DNA of 7,102 bases, taken from assembly GCA_033763635.1 (NCBI GenBank), contig JANRKG010000013.1, positions 1 to 7,102 on the forward strand. Reading direction: 5' to 3'. The position numbers were made by a program, and so were the translations under genes. Shown one piece after another: positions 1-5,970 of the stretch. The stretch is from JANRKG01 sp033763635. Its GTDB lineage: Bacteria > Cyanobacteriota > Cyanobacteriia > GCF-001939115. The notes beneath the pieces were generated by a model that worked only from the letters and a program-made list of their open reading frames with translations, ran no database searches and was not told where the DNA came from. Numbering within the stretch: the stretch's first letter is position 1; each line of letters opens with the position of its first letter.

Positions 1-1323
1 GCTGTTATCAATCCTGTTGATCCGTTAGCGGTTCTTCAATCCATTTCTAAAGACCAATTACATTTTTATTTTGAGAGAAGCCATCATCCAATTCTGCAAT
101 CTGAGGCCGATCGAGTCTCTATCGCAGCGATCGGGGATGCAATTCAGTTTCAAGTCAATGGGGAACAACGGTTTTTTCTGGCCCAGCAATTTGTGAATTC
201 CTGCCTCAAAGACATGGTGGTTGCAGGGGATGATAACTTACCTTTTGCTGGCCCTCACTTCTTTGGTAGCTTTACATTTTTCCCCCAGGCGACTGATCCC
301 ACCTCCCCGTTTTCCGCAACCACTCTGTTTCTCCCTCGGTGGCAGATTTGTCGGCAGAACGATCGCAGCATTCTTGTCGCCAATCGGGTCATTGATGCGA
401 CCCAAAATCTGGAATCCCTCGTTCGGGAACTGGAAGAAGGTTCCCAGGCGATCTGTGCCATTGGTTCTTTATTGCCCCCGCGACGGATTTACCGCAGTCC
501 CCTCTTTCATCAACAGGACATCCGGGATGAAAGTCATTTCAAATCTGCTGTGCAGACGGTCTTGACCTCAATTCAAAATCAAGACCTGGATAAGGTCGTA
601 TTGGCTCATGCACTGGATGTCACGGCCCCCCTACCCTTTGACTTGATTGCCTCTCTCCACAATCTGCGCCAGTTCTACCCCGACTGTTACATTTTTTCAA
701 CGGGAAACGGTCGAGGGCAACATTTTATGGGAGCTAGCCCGGAGCGGTTGCTGAGTGTTCACGATCGGGAATTAGTGGTGGATGCCCTGGCAGGGTCGGC
801 CCCACGTGGGAGAACACACACCCACGATGTAGAACTGGCAAAGCGGCTGATCAGTAGCGATAAAGAGCGACGGGAACATCGGGCCGTGAGTGATTTTATT
901 TGTCACTGTTTAACCCGCTTAGGCTTTACCCCTCAATGTGCTGCGATTCCCCATCTGCTGAGACTCTCCAATATTCAACACCTGCGTACTGTCATTCGAT
1001 CTGAGACGATCGCCTCTATCCATCCACTGGAAATCGTCGCAGCCCTGCACCCTACCCCAGCCGTTGCTGGGGTGTCCCGTGACCTTGCCTGTCAGCATAT
1101 CCGCCAATCAGAAGGGTTTGACCGTGCCCTTTATGCCAGTCCTTTGGGCTGGTTAGATCACCGAGGGAACTGTGAATTTATTGTCGGGATTCGATCGGCC
1201 CTGTTAGATGGGTGCCATGCCCGTTTATATGCCGGGGCCGGAATTGTCGCAGGGTCGGATGCCGATCGTGAACTTGCAGAAGTGCGCCTAAAATTGCAAA
1301 CGTTGTTAGCCGCATTGGTGTGA
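1..1323 (+). CDS. menF: Isochorismate synthase MenF (5' partial)
   Basis: The enzyme isomerises chorismate to isochorismate, the first committed step of phylloquinone/menaquinone synthesis, in the cytosol. The frame is open from base 1, so 440 residues are visible and the start lies upstream; the GTG at 193 and ATG at 211 are internal. The segment beginning D-P-L-A-V-L resembles the N-terminus of family members, so perhaps 20-30 residues are missing (inference). The C-terminal chorismate-binding domain spans about residues 175-435 of the visible protein. By alignment from memory with E. coli MenF, K198 (in DKVVLAHA) is the general base and E248 (in GASPERLL) the general acid, 50 residues apart as in E. 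coli. E292 and the glutamates of ELAEVRLK (424, 427) fit the magnesium site. LAGSAPRG and LHPTPAVAG are further family motifs. Anthranilate and salicylate synthases are relatives, but the menD neighbour settles the assignment. The stop overlaps the menD start. Confidence 0.95.
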   Translation, partial: AVINPVDPLAVLQSISKDQLHFYFERSHHPILQSEADRVSIAAIGDAIQFQVNGEQRFFLAQQFVNSCLKDMVVAGDDNLPFAGPHFFGSFTFFPQATDPTSPFSATTLFLPRWQICRQNDRSILVANRVIDATQNLESLVRELEEGSQAICAIGSLLPPRRIYRSPLFHQQDIRDESHFKSAVQTVLTSIQNQDLDKVVLAHALDVTAPLPFDLIASLHNLRQFYPDCYIFSTGNGRGQHFMGASPERLLSVHDRELVVDALAGSAPRGRTHTHDVELAKRLISSDKERREHRAVSDFICHCLTRLGFTPQCAAIPHLLRLSNIQHLRTVIRSETIASIHPLEIVAALHPTPAVAGVSRDLACQHIRQSEGFDRALYASPLGWLDHRGNCEFIVGIRSALLDGCHARLYAGAGIVAGSDADRELAEVRLKLQTLLAALV

Positions 1324-3077
1324 TGGATCACATAGGGTTAGATTTCCGAAATACCAACGCCCTTTGGGCCTCTATCCTGGTAGAAACCCTCCATCGCCTC
1401 GGACTTCGATCGGCGGTTCTCTGTCCGGGTTCCCGTTCCACTCCCATGACGATCGCCTTTGTCAGTCATCCTCAGATCGAAGCCATTCCCGTCCTGGACG
1501 AGCGATCGGCCTCTTTCTTTGCCCTGGGGCTAGCCCGCCAACGCCACCAACCCGTCGCCCTGGTTTGCACCTCTGGCACTGCTGGGGCAAACTTCTACCC
1601 AGCGGTGATTGAAGCGCGGGAAAGCCGAGTTCCCTTGCTGGTGTTCACGGCCGATCGTCCGCCGGAACTGCGCGACTGTAACGCTGGACAGGCGATCGAC
1701 CAGCAAAAACTATTTGGGAGCTTTCCCAACTGGTACACCGAACTCGCCCTTCCTGAACCCAAGCCAGAATTACTAGCCTACCTGCGCCAAACCCTGATCT
1801 ACGCCTGGGAACGCACTCTCTGGCCCGCCCCCGGTCCCGTTCACCTCAACCTGCCTCTCCGCGATCCGCTGGCTCCCCTCCCTGATCCAACCGCTCAAGA
1901 CTCGATCGCCCAACTCCAACTTGCTCATTTTTTTGACAGCGTTCACTCCCTGACCTTCCCCACCCCTCACCTCCCCGTTCCCCTCTCGACCTGGCAATCC
2001 TGTACGCATGGCCTCATCCTCGCAGGCCCAGCCCAGCCTGCGGAACCCGATCGCTACTGTGAAGCCGTCGTTCGCCTCTCCAAAGCCTTGGGGTGGCCCG
2101 TGTTGGCGGAGGGATTGTCTCCATTGCGAAACCAGGCCGATCGCAATCCCTTCCTGATCTCCACCTACGATCTGATCCTGCGGAATGGAGATCTCGCAAA
2201 ACACCTGGCCCCCCAGATGGTGATTCGGTTAGGGGAAATGCCAACCAGTAAGCAGGTGCGTACTTGGCTGCCCCAGATACAGCCTCGCCAGTGGATCGTC
2301 ACAGCAGACGATCGCAACCTGGACCCCCTTCACCTTCCTTCTACCTCCCTGCGAACCTCGATCGAACAGATCGCGAATCAGTTGCCCGATGAGGCAGCAC
2401 CGCCAACGCCCTACTTGAAAGACTGGTGTGCAGCGGAAAGGCAGGTCCGGGAGCAACTCGATCGGACTCTGGCAACCTTACAGGAACCCTTTGAGGGGAA
2501 GGCTGCATGGCTCCTCTCCCAACACTTACCTGCTGGAACGCCCCTGTTCATCGCCAGTAGTATGCCTGTGCGAGACGTAGAATTTTTCTGGGCACCTAAT
2601 TCATCCCGTGTCCAGCCCTACTTTAATCGAGGGGCGAATGGCATTGATGGAACACTCTCAACCGCATTGGGAATTGCCCATCGGCAACAAAGTAGTGTAT
2701 TGCTCACGGGAGATCTCGCCCTGTTGCACGACACGAATGGATTTTTACTCCGGCAACAGTTTCAGGGCCATCTCACGATTCTGTTGATTAATAACAATGG
2801 GGGGGGCATTTTTGAAATGTTGCCGATCGCCCAATTTGAACCGCCCTTTGAAGAGTTTTTTGCCACTCCTCAAAATATTTGCTTCGCCGATCTGTCCCGC
2901 ACCTATGGAATTGACTATGAAGTGATGGAAACCTGGGAACAATTGATCGATCGCCTCAATCCCTTACCCCCACTAGGAATGCGGCTTCTGGAACTTCAAA
3001 CCAATCGGAAAGCGGATGCCCGTTGGCGACATACCCTTTTTCAAGAAATTTCCAGTCTTTGGGTTCAAAATTCCTGA
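1323..3077 (+). CDS. menD: 2-succinyl-5-enolpyruvyl-6-hydroxy-3-cyclohexene-1-carboxylate synthase MenD
   Basis: This thiamine-diphosphate (ThDP) enzyme decarboxylates 2-oxoglutarate and adds the succinyl semialdehyde unit to isochorismate, giving SEPHCHC, the second step of phylloquinone synthesis. I chose the ATG at 1323 (584 residues), which overlaps the menF stop as TGATG; a GTG at 1320 would add one residue. Length is normal for the family. The N-terminal pyrimidine-binding domain has CPGSRSTP (34-41), the LDERSASFF segment with the ThDP-activating glutamate E60, and CTSGTAGANFYPAV. FTADRPPELRDCNAGQAIDQ is a strong MenD signature. The C-terminal domain carries the ThDP/magnesium motif from G463-D464 to the asparagine run N490-N492, then GGGIFEMLP. 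No frameshift is evident, although a run of eight G (2799-2806) lies in the codons after the asparagines. Translational coupling to menF is likely. menB does not follow, so the rest of the pathway is encoded elsewhere. Confidence 0.97.
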   Translation: MDHIGLDFRNTNALWASILVETLHRLGLRSAVLCPGSRSTPMTIAFVSHPQIEAIPVLDERSASFFALGLARQRHQPVALVCTSGTAGANFYPAVIEARESRVPLLVFTADRPPELRDCNAGQAIDQQKLFGSFPNWYTELALPEPKPELLAYLRQTLIYAWERTLWPAPGPVHLNLPLRDPLAPLPDPTAQDSIAQLQLAHFFDSVHSLTFPTPHLPVPLSTWQSCTHGLILAGPAQPAEPDRYCEAVVRLSKALGWPVLAEGLSPLRNQADRNPFLISTYDLILRNGDLAKHLAPQMVIRLGEMPTSKQVRTWLPQIQPRQWIVTADDRNLDPLHLPSTSLRTSIEQIANQLPDEAAPPTPYLKDWCAAERQVREQLDRTLATLQEPFEGKAAWLLSQHLPAGTPLFIASSMPVRDVEFFWAPNSSRVQPYFNRGANGIDGTLSTALGIAHRQQSSVLLTGDLALLHDTNGFLLRQQFQGHLTILLINNNGGGIFEMLPIAQFEPPFEEFFATPQNICFADLSRTYGIDYEVMETWEQLIDRLNPLPPLGMRLLELQTNRKADARWRHTLFQEISSLWVQNS

Positions 3078-3146
3078 TAAATTTTCACAAAAATTTTTAT
3101 TCTAAATCCTAATACTGCCTATAACGAATTCGTAAAGGGAGGAGTC

Positions 3147-3175
3147 TTCTTTTTTTAATCCTTTGCCTTTATAAT
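3147..3175 (+). promoter_or_regulatory. Candidate promoter for the L-P-x-x-R-P-I repeat protein
   Basis: TATAAT at 3170-3175 is a perfect sigma-70-type -10 hexamer. At 17 bp spacing the upstream hexamer at 3147-3152 reads TTCTTT, a poor match to TTGACA. If used, the message would have a leader of roughly 135 nt. In such AT-rich DNA a chance TATAAT is quite possible, so this stays tentative. Confidence 0.3.
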
Positions 3176-3308
3176 TTCTTTCAAATTGAAATAATGAGTG
3201 CTTATTCTATGCACCCCATTAGTTCAATTACTCATAAGATTTTTTAATTAAAGAATTCTTCTAGTAAAAGAATTCAAAATTTATTTCGTTTTGTAGGGAT
3301 TGCTCTGA

Positions 3309-3314
3309 AGAGGA
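3309..3314 (+). promoter_or_regulatory. Ribosome binding site of the repeat-protein gene
   Basis: AGAGGA lies 4 nt before the ATG at 3319 and contains GAGG. It supports this ATG as the start. It is the clearest Shine-Dalgarno sequence in front of any gene in the window. Confidence 0.6.
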
Positions 3315-3318
3315 ACTT

Positions 3319-3834
3319 ATGACAACGGCGACTGAAGCGACAAATAGCGGAACGAACGGGTCTGGAACGAGCACTGAAACGCCGGAAACTCCCAAGGCTT
3401 CTAAATCTGGGGGATTGGCGGTTCGCAGTTCAAAGGGCACATCCATTGCGAAGGCCAGCAAGTCTTCTCAGTCTTCGAGCCTAGTGCCCCTACCGAATAA
3501 TCGACCGATCGGTCGCAGTGAGTTTCATTATCTCGAATCCTCAACCCTTCAAGGCGGTCGCCCGATTGCGGTCCGTAGCTTCGAAGTGGCTTCTCTGTTG
3601 CCGGATGGTAGCCCAATCGCAGCCACAACCTTAAACATTGTCGCGATGCTTCCTGGTAGCCGTCCGGTTGTGTCCTCTGGGTTTCAGTACGTGAGCTCTG
3701 GCGAACTTCCCAGCAACCGTCCGATCGCAGTGGGAACCATTCATGTGGACTCCAATCACATGCTTCCCGGTCAACGTCCAATTGCTGATAACACAGACAA
3801 GTCAATCAAAACCTTGATTGGCTACCTCGATTAG
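3319..3834 (+). CDS. Conserved hypothetical protein with six L-P-x-x-R-P-I repeats
   Basis: I know no function for this 171-residue protein. Residues 1-56 are low-complexity and rich in Ser, Thr, Ala, Gly and Lys, with acidic residues first and a basic K-A-S-K/S-I-A-K-A-S-K stretch later, so probably disordered. Six repeats begin at residues 58, 77, 94, 111, 130 and 149, spaced 19, 17, 17, 19 and 19. The cores are LPNNRPI, LQGGRPI, LPDGSPI, LPGSRPV, LPSNRPI and LPGQRPI. Between them the sequence alternates polar and hydrophobic residues (SEFHYL, SFEVASL, TLNIVAM, GFQYVSS, TIHVDS), suggesting one short beta strand per unit. The protein ends in IKTLIGYLD. There is no Cys or Trp, no signal peptide and no membrane segment. 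From memory, similar proteins ending in GYLD occur in other cyanobacteria; I could not check this. It has a good ribosome site and its own terminator, so it is probably monocistronic. Two CGATCG cores indicate a resident gene. Confidence 0.85.
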   Translation: MTTATEATNSGTNGSGTSTETPETPKASKSGGLAVRSSKGTSIAKASKSSQSSSLVPLPNNRPIGRSEFHYLESSTLQGGRPIAVRSFEVASLLPDGSPIAATTLNIVAMLPGSRPVVSSGFQYVSSGELPSNRPIAVGTIHVDSNHMLPGQRPIADNTDKSIKTLIGYLD

Positions 3835-3872
3835 TACCTTCAGTCTTTAGATAACTGGCAAAAATAATCGAC

Positions 3873-3909
3873 AGTAAAAAACCCGCAAAGAGCGGGTTTT
3901 TTACTTTTT
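3873..3909 (+). terminator. Rho-independent terminator after the repeat-protein gene
   Basis: A perfect 14-bp stem (3873-3886 with 3892-3905) has a GC-rich CCCGC/GCGGG top and a five-base loop AAAGA. The descending arm contains six T and is followed by five more. The A-run on the ascending arm gives a U-run on the other strand too, so it can also serve the convergent minus-strand gene ending at 4013. Confidence 0.93.
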
Positions 3910-3931
3910 AAACGTTTTTTACTTTTTAAAC
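3897..3931. repeat. 17-bp direct repeat of the terminator T-tract
   Basis: The 17-base unit TTTTTTACTTTTTAAAC occurs at 3897-3913 and again, exactly, at 3915-3931, with one G between. The first copy overlaps the descending arm and tail of the terminator. The second copy has no hairpin of its own. Slippage or a small tandem duplication is the simplest origin. Confidence 0.9.
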
Positions 3932-4012
3932 ATTGTGAGAGTTTGCAAACCATGCGAATGCCATATCGATTCCTGTGACTTTCCCTGCGCCTCCGTTGCA
4001 TCGAAATTCGGG

Positions 4013-4213
4013 TTAAGGCGGTGAGCCATTCTGCAACCGGAGACGCTCTGCCTTTCCTAAGGACTGCCTGACTAATTCGATCGTTTCCTGCTGTTGTTTA
4101 GCCTGATGAATCTTACCAATACTGATCAACCAGACAAACTCTGAAAGCAGAACTAGAATGACCAGAATCATCAAATTCTTTTCAGAGAAAAACAATGTAC
4201 CAGATTTGCTCAT
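4013..4213 (-). CDS. Small single-pass membrane protein, function unknown
   Basis: This 66-residue reading frame looks like a real small protein. Residues 1-12 form a polar head (MSKSGTLFFSEK). Residues 13-33 form one strongly hydrophobic segment (LMILVILVLLSEFVWLISIG) with an embedded Glu at 25. Residues 34-60 are a charged, Gln-rich stretch likely to be an amphipathic helix or coiled coil. The layout suggests an inner or thylakoid membrane anchor with a soluble tail. The start ATG sits directly after a short hairpin (GGTTG/CAACC) whose loop GGAAAT is the only SD-like sequence. A CGATCG core lies inside the gene. It converges on the repeat-protein gene and probably shares its bidirectional terminator. 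I do not recognise a family; a chance frame is possible, but the organised membrane segment argues against it. Confidence 0.5.
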   Translation of the reverse strand: MSKSGTLFFSEKNLMILVILVLLSEFVWLISIGKIHQAKQQQETIELVRQSLGKAERLRLQNGSPP

Positions 4214-4320
4214 GGTTGATTTCCCAACCTACAGATCCATTCTTCTGTAAGAATTTTATAAAATCGGTGATAGATTCGGGGTTGTACCGTGATATTGGTC
4301 ACAAGTCTCGAGTCCAAGCA

Positions 4321-4349
4321 GATTGGGCCTTGGAGGGTTCAGGCCAATC
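4321..4349. repeat. Imperfect inverted repeat (hairpin with one bulge)
   Basis: GATTGGGCCT (4321-4330) pairs with AGGCCAATC (4341-4349) over nine base pairs with one bulged G, leaving a 10-base loop. No T-tract follows on the plus strand, so it is not a typical terminator. It could be an operator or an RNA element in a leader; no function is shown. Confidence 0.55.
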
Positions 4350-4510
4350 CTTTCCTACATGGTCTCTTCATGATTCTGATATAATTATCTGATTTGCTGA
4401 CATTGCAACTTAGAAGTGGCACGGAATTACTGTATTGCGAATGCGTGTTGCAAATGCTTTCGTAGAAAACCTTGCGGAACAATTAATAGTCTGTTCTCAG
4501 CAATCTGTCT

Positions 4511-4538
4511 TTGACAGTGTGTTTTTGACAGTGTGTTT
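4511..4538. repeat. 14-bp tandem duplication containing TTGACA
   Basis: The unit TTGACAGTGTGTTT occurs twice head to tail at 4511-4524 and 4525-4538, and the 14-base periodicity extends a base or two at each side. Each copy begins with a consensus -35 hexamer. No good -10 hexamer stands 16-18 bp downstream of either copy, so promoter function is uncertain. It lies about 80 bp before the asparaginase start. Confidence 0.85.
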
Positions 4539-4615
4539 TTAGCAAGATCTGGCAAATATTGCTACCCGAAAGTCACTTCTTCTCAGGTTCCCTATCCTTA
4601 CTACACCCATAACCC

Positions 4616-5569
4616 ATGACCAGGGGCAAACGAACTCAAGCGGCAGAACTGGAAGTTAAACTCCTGCGGGAAGGAATTACAGAATCCACCCATCATGTTC
4701 AAGCTGTTGTCTGCGACAATCGCGGGCGAATTTTATCCGTTGCAGGAAATGCAGAAACTGCCGTCTTTATTCGCTCTGCTCTCAAGCCCTTTCAAGCGCT
4801 TGCTGTGACAACAACAGGTACCCTGGAACGCTTTAAGCTGACCGATCGGGATCTGGCTATTATCTGTAGCTCTCATAAAGGCCATGTTGAACAGGTCCGG
4901 CAAGCGTTTAATATTCTATGGCGGAGCGATATTGATCCTTCGGCCCTTCAATGCCCCATTCCAGCCGGAAAACGTAGCCCTCTAGAATACAACTGTTCGG
5001 GGAAGCATGCGGGGATGCTGGCGGTCTGCCAACAACGGAACTGGCCCCTGACTTCCTATCTACAGCGCAATCATCCTGTTCAGAAGCTCATCTTAACGAA
5101 AGTGGCTGAACTGTTGCGGATGCCGGGAGAAGAGGTCATGGTGGCACGGGATGACTGTGGCGCACCCACCTACTTCCTGCAATTGGGTCAAATTGCTTCT
5201 CTCTATGCCCAACTTGCTTCTGGTTCCAACCTGGATATGGAGCGCATTGTTCGCGCCATGACCCACCATCCAATGATGGTGGCAGGGGATGGAGAGTTTG
5301 ACACGGAATTGATGCGTTTAACGGAAGGAGAACTGGTTAGCAAGACCGGGGCGGAAGGAATTCAGTGTGTAGGTCGTGTAGGGGAAGGATTGGGGTTAGC
5401 CATCAAAGTGATGGATGGGGCTTCCCGTGCAAAGCATGCGGTCGCGATTCACTTGCTGAAGCAGATGGGTTGGATTAGCCCCTCTATTGCCGAATCCTTG
5501 ACAGAGACCTATATGACGCTGAATAACTTCAAGCGTCTGGATGTCCTGGGGGAGTTATCCATGATTTGA
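4616..5569 (+). CDS. L-asparaginase, Rhizobium etli AnsA / zinc-binding type
   Basis: The predicted reaction is hydrolysis of asparagine to aspartate and ammonia, in the cytosol since there is no signal peptide. The 317 residues match the family of the inducible R. etli asparaginase, unrelated to the E. coli type I/II and plant-type enzymes. Using the R. etli structure from memory, the catalytic Ser-x-x-Lys pair is S54/K57 in RSALKPFQ, the second serine is S86 in CSSHKG, and the zinc ligands are C127 and K130 in NCSGKH plus C181 in DDCGAP. The spacings (3 and 54 residues) fit. K264 in IKVMDG may be the remaining active-site lysine. Other conserved segments are HHPMMVAGDGEFDT and SKTGAEG. The ATG at 4616 gives MTRGKRTQAAELEVKLLREG, typical of cyanobacterial members, but lacks a clear SD. 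It is probably monocistronic; no strong terminator precedes the tRNA. It holds one CGATCG core, unlike its neighbours. Confidence 0.92.
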   Translation: MTRGKRTQAAELEVKLLREGITESTHHVQAVVCDNRGRILSVAGNAETAVFIRSALKPFQALAVTTTGTLERFKLTDRDLAIICSSHKGHVEQVRQAFNILWRSDIDPSALQCPIPAGKRSPLEYNCSGKHAGMLAVCQQRNWPLTSYLQRNHPVQKLILTKVAELLRMPGEEVMVARDDCGAPTYFLQLGQIASLYAQLASGSNLDMERIVRAMTHHPMMVAGDGEFDTELMRLTEGELVSKTGAEGIQCVGRVGEGLGLAIKVMDGASRAKHAVAIHLLKQMGWISPSIAESLTETYMTLNNFKRLDVLGELSMI

Positions 5570-5601
5570 AAGAATTGATTTCAAAAAAATTGAGAAATGG
5601 G

Positions 5602-5631
5602 TTGCCAGTTTTCTAGTGAATAGGTTATGCT
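5602..5631 (+). promoter_or_regulatory. Candidate promoter of tRNA-fMet
   Basis: TTGCCA (5602-5607, five of six matches to TTGACA) and TATGCT (5626-5631, four of six to TATAAT) are separated by 18 bp. Transcription would start near 5638 and give a precursor leader of about 65 nt. This is the best-spaced promoter pair in the window. Read-through from the asparaginase gene is also possible because only a weak A/T hairpin follows that gene. Confidence 0.45.
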
Positions 5632-5702
5632 TGATAAGCCAGCGAGGAAAGAAAACAAAACCCAACCCGCAAGGCAATCTCAAGAATGGTGAAATGATTC
5701 AT

Positions 5703-5779
<77 letters not shown>

Positions 5780-5789
5780 AATTCAAGAG

Positions 5790-5839
5790 AAATAAAAAAC
5801 ATCCGCAACTGTTTAATTAGTTGCGGATGTTTTTTATTT
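5790..5839 (+). terminator. Rho-independent terminator after tRNA-fMet
   Basis: The two arms (5790-5810 and 5819-5839) form a perfect 21-bp inverted repeat with the GC-containing core CATCCGCAACT/AGTTGCGGATG and loop GTTTAATT. The descending arm ends in six T plus ATTT, so the U-run lies within the stem. Because the ascending arm is A-rich, the element reads as a terminator on both strands and could also stop transcription from the minus-strand TPR gene. Confidence 0.93.
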
Positions 5840-5875
5840 AGGCTTTTTAGAAGATTTTAGGAAAACAATTTCCTC

Positions 5876-5927
5876 GCTGGTTTCGGCTTCGCTCAGCCAG
5901 CAATCTTACCCTGAGCGAAATCGAAGG
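5876..5927. repeat. Palindromic dispersed-repeat-like element
   Basis: TTCGGCTTCGCTCAG (5882-5896) and CTGAGCGAAATCGAA (5911-5925) are inverted copies matching at 13 of 15 positions around a 14-base spacer. An alternative fold pairs GCTGG (5876-5880) with CCAGC (5897-5901). The core resembles the CCTGAGCGAAGTCGAAGG-type palindrome that I recall as dispersed between genes in many cyanobacterial genomes. No coding capacity or transposase is present; one copy is visible here. Confidence 0.55.
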
Positions 5928-5970
5928 GCAACCGATTGGCAAACTCTTGTCAAAAAAACACCTTAAATTT

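Larger units (their letters stand above)
3078..3318. other. AT-rich intergenic region between menD and the repeat-protein gene
   Basis: I see no gene here. Just after menD is a weak, purely A/T hairpin (AAATTTT at 3079-3085 with AAAATTT at 3090-3096, loop CACA) followed by a short T run; it may end the men transcript but is unconvincing. An SD-like GGGAGGAG at 3137-3144 is not followed by a plausible reading frame. Two 10-bp palindromes centred on GAATTC lie at 3124-3133 and 3251-3260, and AAAGAATTC recurs at 3250-3258 and 3267-3275. A consensus -10 box lies at 3170-3175. Confidence 0.6.
4214..4615. other. Intergenic region upstream of the asparaginase gene
   Basis: I find no supportable gene in these 400 bases. 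The region should hold the promoters of both divergent neighbours. It contains a 12-bp A/T palindrome (4253-4264), an imperfect hairpin (4321-4349), an isolated TATAAT at 4380-4385 without a matching -35 box, a 10-base imperfect direct repeat (4435-4444 and 4448-4457, 9 of 10 identical), and the TTGACA tandem duplication (4511-4538). I saw no NtcA-type GTA-N8-TAC site. No CGATCG core occurs in the spacer. Confidence 0.6.

Noticed and set aside
193..195. GTG as the start of menF
   Set aside because: The frame is open upstream to base 1 and encodes family-like N-terminal sequence, so this is an internal valine codon.
1773..2204. 143-residue minus-strand frame inside menD
   Set aside because: Lies wholly antisense to an unambiguous enzyme gene and shows no recognisable domain.
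3194..3247. 17-codon frame in the menD spacer as a leader peptide
   Set aside because: No SD close by, no run of a regulatory codon and no adjacent attenuator hairpin.
3401..3805. 134-residue minus-strand frame opposite the repeat protein
   Set aside because: Antisense shadow of the repeat gene; composition is odd (many Arg, Trp, Cys) and there is no ribosome site or neighbour logic.
4195..4392. 65-residue plus-strand frame before the asparaginase
   Set aside because: No SD, overlaps the start of the more credible minus-strand membrane gene, and the sequence shows no organised segments.
5565..5585. A/T hairpin (TTTGAAA/TTTCAAA) as terminator of the asparaginase gene
   Set aside because: No G/C in the stem beyond one pair and an A-run rather than a T-run follows on the plus strand.
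5790..5839. Long perfect inverted repeat as an insertion-sequence end or CRISPR repeat
   Set aside because: The GC core with A-run before and T-run after, directly behind a tRNA, is the classic form of a bidirectional terminator.
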